Assembly (NCBI GenBank): GCA_016220085.1
Contig: JACRIN010000042.1
Coordinates: forward strand, 34,823-98,822
DNA from: Planctomycetota bacterium
Lineage (GTDB): Bacteria > Planctomycetota > UBA1135 > GCA-002686595
Direction of reading: 5' to 3'
Length of the DNA: 64,000 nucleotides
Part shown: positions 61,122 through 64,000 of the stretch, piece by piece
Layout: each line of letters begins with the position of its first letter
How positions within the stretch are numbered: the stretch's first letter is position 1
The notes under the pieces: model-generated
Seen by the model: only the letters and a program-made list of their open reading frames with translations
Database searches by the model: none
Told to the model about the DNA's origin: nothing
Position numbers and translations under genes: made by a program

Positions 61122-62558
61122 ATGGAAGACGCGCTCGTTGGCTTCGGTCGCAGGCTCGCGGCGTGCGCGTCGGTGTTGCTCGCCGCCTGCGGAGCCGCGA
61201 CGGAACCGGCGAGCGCGCCGACCGCCGCCGCGCCGACGCTCGGCGCGCTGCGTGGACGCGTGGTCGACTCGCAAGGGCATCCGGCGGCCGGGTTGGAGCT
61301 CGAGGCGCACGCGGAAGGTGGGGAGCCGACCGACGACGTCGCCGCACGCGTGCGGGCGCTCGGCGAGCCCGCGGCGAGCGAACCCGGCTCCGAGTGGAGC
61401 GTCGCGCGGACCGAGCAGGACGGTTCGTTCGAGCTCCGCGGACTCCGTGCGGGTCGCTACAGCGTGTTCGCACGTACAAGCGTCGGCCAGAACTCGCTCC
61501 ATCGCCTGACGCGCGAGCTCGTCGACAGCTCCACGAATACCGAGCTCACCCTCGCACTGGTCTCGCCGCGCCTCGTCGTGCGCCTCGTCGACCCCGACGG
61601 AGCGCCTTGGACCGGCCTCGCGCGCCTGCCGGAGAGCGATCACGTCCCCGACCATTGGCCGGCCGAGCCTTGGCTCGTCGTCGCCCCCGTGCGCGAGGAC
61701 GCCGAGTTCCGCAGCGAATGGGCGCCGTACCTCACCGGAGTCCCGTCCGACGGCGGCGAGTACGTCTTCGAGTGCGCGGCGAACGTTCGCTACCAGCTCG
61801 GCCTCTTCGGCGGCGGCCAAACGTGGAGCGCGAGCGACGTGTACGTGCCGCTCGGCGCGTCGTGGGTCGACGTCGAGCTGACGCGACGGCCCGACGCAGC
61901 GAACGGCAAGCTGATCGTTCACGCGCGCGGCGCGAACGTCGCCGAGGTCGACGTGTCGGCGCGCTTGCGGCTCGAAGATCCGGAGAGCGGCTTCCCGCTG
62001 GTCGACGCGCCGACATCGGTCGGCGCGCAGTCTCCGTGGCACTTGAACTTGCCCGCGGGCGAGTACCGCGTCGCGGTCGAAGGCTGCGCCGTGCTCGACG
62101 ACTACCACGGCACGCTCGAGCGAGCGCGCGACCTCGGTCGCTTCGAGGCTCGCGTGCGCGTCGAAGCCGGGCGCGAGACGACCCTCGACGCGCTCGTGCC
62201 CGCCGGCGCCCGACTGCACCTCGCGCTGCGCGGGACGGCGAATGACGCCGATCGCGCGAGTCCCGACGCGACCGAGTGGGGTTTTCCGCGCGAAAGCGGC
62301 GCCGAGCTCGCGACGTTGCAGCTCGTCGCCGCACAGCGCTGGCCCCTGCCCGTGCTCTTCCGCCACCCGAACGGCGCCGAGCCCGAAGCGGACGGCTACT
62401 TGTGTCCGTTCCTCGCGCTCGGTCGCACCGAGTTCTCGGAGATCCTTCCCGCCGGCCGCTACGAGCTCGTCGCGCGCCTGCCGGGCGGCCGCGTCGCGCG
62501 CGCGCCGGTCGAACTCGTCGACGGGCGCGTCACGGACGTCGAGCTCGCGTTCGACTGA
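61122..62558 (+). CDS. Lipoprotein with carboxypeptidase-regulatory-like domain
   Basis: A 478-residue protein. The signal MEDALVGFGRRLAACASVLLAACG ends in a lipobox cysteine near residue 23. LRGRVVDSQGHPAAGLELEAHAEGG and VARTEQDGSFELRGLRAGRYSVFA form a carboxypeptidase D-type regulatory beta-sandwich. The rest is beta-rich with no catalytic motif (LVVRLVDPDGAPWTGLARLP, WHLNLPAGEYRVAVEGC). TACACT lies 16 bases before ATG 61122. The same beta-sandwich type occurs in the sigma factor that follows at 62623, so the two may be functionally linked. Confidence 0.82.
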   Translation: MEDALVGFGRRLAACASVLLAACGAATEPASAPTAAAPTLGALRGRVVDSQGHPAAGLELEAHAEGGEPTDDVAARVRALGEPAASEPGSEWSVARTEQDGSFELRGLRAGRYSVFARTSVGQNSLHRLTRELVDSSTNTELTLALVSPRLVVRLVDPDGAPWTGLARLPESDHVPDHWPAEPWLVVAPVREDAEFRSEWAPYLTGVPSDGGEYVFECAANVRYQLGLFGGGQTWSASDVYVPLGASWVDVELTRRPDAANGKLIVHARGANVAEVDVSARLRLEDPESGFPLVDAPTSVGAQSPWHLNLPAGEYRVAVEGCAVLDDYHGTLERARDLGRFEARVRVEAGRETTLDALVPAGARLHLALRGTANDADRASPDATEWGFPRESGAELATLQLVAAQRWPLPVLFRHPNGAEPEADGYLCPFLALGRTEFSEILPAGRYELVARLPGGRVARAPVELVDGRVTDVELAFD

Positions 62559-62610
62559 CCAGCCGGGCGAAGCGACGGAAAGTCGGTCACATGCGCGTCG
62601 CGAGTCGCTC

Positions 62611-62622
62611 TAGGCTTTCGAC
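62611..62622 (+). promoter_or_regulatory. -10-like box of the sigma factor gene
   Basis: TAGGCT at 62611-62616 lies exactly six bases before GTG 62623, the same spacing as TACACT at the toxin-antitoxin pair. No ribosome binding site fits, so the mRNA may be leaderless. No good -35. Confidence 0.4.
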
Positions 62623-64000
62623 GTGGACGCACACACCGAACGAATCGACGCGGAGCGTTTGCTCGAGCACGCCGGGTGGGCGCGGCGGCTCGCCGCGAGT
62701 TTGGTCGGCGAGAGCGAGGCGGACGATCTCGTCCAGGAAACGTGGCGCGTCGCGCTCGAGCGGCCGCCGCGCGCCGAGTCGGCGGCGGGGTTGCGCGCGT
62801 GGCTCGGGCGGGTGCTCGCGAGCCTCGGAACGCAGGCTCGCGCGAAACGCTCGACGCGCGCGTGGCACGAGGAGCGTGCGGCGAAGCGCGAGTCGGTCGA
62901 GAGCGACACCGAGGAGCGCGCGGAGCTCCAGAGGTTGCTGGCAAACGCGGTGTACGCGTTGGAGGAGCCGTACCGCAGCGCGATCGTGCTCCGCTACTTC
63001 GACGGCCTCGACGCGCGCGTGATCGCACAGCGTCAACGGATCTCGCACGACGCGGCGCGTCAGCGAGTGTCGCGCGGGCTCGCGCTGTTGCGCGAGCGTT
63101 TGGATCGAGAGCAGCGCGGTGGACGCGCGGCGTGGAGCGCGATGTGCGTCGCGTGGGTTCAACAGAGTCCCTTGACGAGCGCGTCGAGTGCGCTCGCAAC
63201 CGGAGGTTCGATCGTGACAGCCAAACTCGCGGCGGCGTTCGGCGCCGTCCTCGCGCTTGCGGCGCTCTCGTTCTGGTGGCTCGGCGGCGCGCAGCGCCAC
63301 GCGGAACCGCACGCGAGCGCGGCGGCGAACGCGACGCCTGCGGCCAACCTCGCGAACGACGCGAATGTGCAGAGCGCCTTGCCGACCGACACGGAATCCG
63401 CGCGCGCCGAGCTCGCAACCGGCGCGCTCGCGAACCTCGACACCGCGCGCGCGATCGACCGCGAGCGCGACTTGCACGGCGTCGTCGTCGATCCGAGCGG
63501 CAAACCGGTCGCCGGGGCGGAGCTCGAGGTGCTGCGGCGCGAGCTCAGCGAAGTCGGTTTGCTCGACCTCGCCGAGACGAGGCGCGAGCGCGCTGTCGCA
63601 TCCGCACGCTCAGACGAGCGCGGCGAGTTCGTGTTCCCGCTGCCTGCCGGCCGCGCGTTCGAGCTGCGTGTCGTCGCCGCGGGCTTCGCGCCGCGCACGC
63701 TGGTGCACCTGCACGCCGGCGAGCGCGCGGTGGTCGAGCTCGCTCCCGCCGCGTCGCTTTCCGGTCGCGTCACGCGCAGGTCGGACGGATCGGCGGTCGC
63801 GCGCGCGGTCGTCGAGCTCGCGCGGCGGTCGTCGGACGATCTGCCCGGCCAGGAGCCCGCGGCGACGACGCGCACCGATGCGGACGGACGCTATCGCTTC
63901 GACGGCCTCGCGGCGGGCGAGTACACGCTCGTGGTGAGCCCAGAGCGCGACGCTCCGCCGGGGTGGATCCGCCTCGAGCTCGCGGCCGGCGAGAATCGCT
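62623..64000 (+). CDS. ECF sigma factor with membrane anchor and extracytoplasmic domains (C-terminus off window)
   Basis: The frame is open from GTG 62623 to the right edge (459 codons). Residues 10-65 are sigma region 2 (AGWARRLAASLVGESEADDLVQETWRVAL). Residues 105-160 are region 4 (PYRSAIVLRYFDGLDARVIA, then HDAARQRVSRGLALLRERLD). A transmembrane helix follows at about residues 203-222 (KLAAAFGAVLALAALSFWWL). Beyond it are repeated carboxypeptidase-regulatory-like domains (LHGVVVDPSGKPVAGAELEV, LSGRVTRRSDGSAVARAVVEL). The RNA polymerase-binding part is thus tethered to the inner membrane with a sensor outside. No anti-sigma gene is adjacent in the window. Confidence 0.88.
   Translation, partial: MDAHTERIDAERLLEHAGWARRLAASLVGESEADDLVQETWRVALERPPRAESAAGLRAWLGRVLASLGTQARAKRSTRAWHEERAAKRESVESDTEERAELQRLLANAVYALEEPYRSAIVLRYFDGLDARVIAQRQRISHDAARQRVSRGLALLRERLDREQRGGRAAWSAMCVAWVQQSPLTSASSALATGGSIVTAKLAAAFGAVLALAALSFWWLGGAQRHAEPHASAAANATPAANLANDANVQSALPTDTESARAELATGALANLDTARAIDRERDLHGVVVDPSGKPVAGAELEVLRRELSEVGLLDLAETRRERAVASARSDERGEFVFPLPAGRAFELRVVAAGFAPRTLVHLHAGERAVVELAPAASLSGRVTRRSDGSAVARAVVELARRSSDDLPGQEPAATTRTDADGRYRFDGLAAGEYTLVVSPERDAPPGWIRLELAAGENR

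Overview
The window is GC-rich, densely coded bacterial chromosome that most resembles a member of the Planctomycetota. This rests on gene content rather than a marker gene. Three secreted proteins end in the same roughly 135-residue six-cysteine module (YC..K.NS.GC ... NSGG ... CSG ... RDP). There are many Sec-exported beta-helix, HAF-repeat and CHRD proteins. An ECF sigma factor is fused to a membrane anchor and a carboxypeptidase-regulatory-like exterior, and three sensor kinases are present. No phylogenetic marker was tested.

Layout. 1-3.8 kb: a lipoprotein cut by the left edge and a two-CHRD-domain secreted protein, separated by a 13-bp repeat array. 4.0-5.6 kb: a HEAT-like gene broken by one in-frame TAG. 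5.6-10 kb: a defence-like locus with an McrBC-like operon and a DUF433/DUF5615 toxin-antitoxin pair lying between the operon's 3' end and a second copy of that 3' end. 10-19 kb: housekeeping and secreted genes (HIT, pseudouridine synthase, MFS transporter with a HAD phosphatase, HAF protein, M24-like protein). 18.8-24 kb: a coiled-coil/membrane/small-GTPase operon, then a histidine kinase convergent with an OmpR-type regulator. 24-35.6 kb: TlpA-like thioredoxin, HI0933-type flavoprotein, secreted proteins, a hybrid kinase and a very large SGNH-GH20 fusion hydrolase. 35.6-37.8 kb: a 2-kb island bounded by an intact tRNA-Leu(TAG) and a copy of its 3' part, carrying one Fic gene of visibly lower GC. 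38-50.6 kb: bacilliredoxin, DUF234-type ATPase, GAF-PAS hybrid kinase, GT-C glycosyltransferase, methyltransferase, TPR protein and a secreted beta-helix protein.

The most interesting region is 50.9-59.0 kb, which reads as a complete ribosomally synthesised, post-translationally modified peptide (RiPP) locus. Three tandem 32-35-residue precursor peptides (MKFIVKPT...CWKCSE.PA.C) each have their own near-identical promoter (TTGCGG/C, 17 bp, TAGCGT). Downstream on the same strand lie an HlyD adaptor and an ABC exporter without a C39 peptidase. Divergently, a translationally coupled operon encodes a degenerate ATP-grasp-like protein, a radical SAM/SPASM maturase, an intact ATP-grasp ligase and a GrdB-like reductase with a TCSLC motif. 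The combination suggests that the three-cysteine core is modified by radical SAM and ATP-grasp chemistry, possibly with thiol redox chemistry, and exported. The product is unknown.

59.3-64 kb: a PD40-type secreted protein, a lipoprotein and the membrane-tethered sigma factor, cut by the right edge.

Non-coding structure is unusually rich: three dispersed copies of a ~105-bp element, tandem arrays with 13-, 19- and 115-bp periods, a perfect 36-bp palindrome, and several genes whose -10-like box lies only 6-8 bases before the start codon, which suggests leaderless transcripts.
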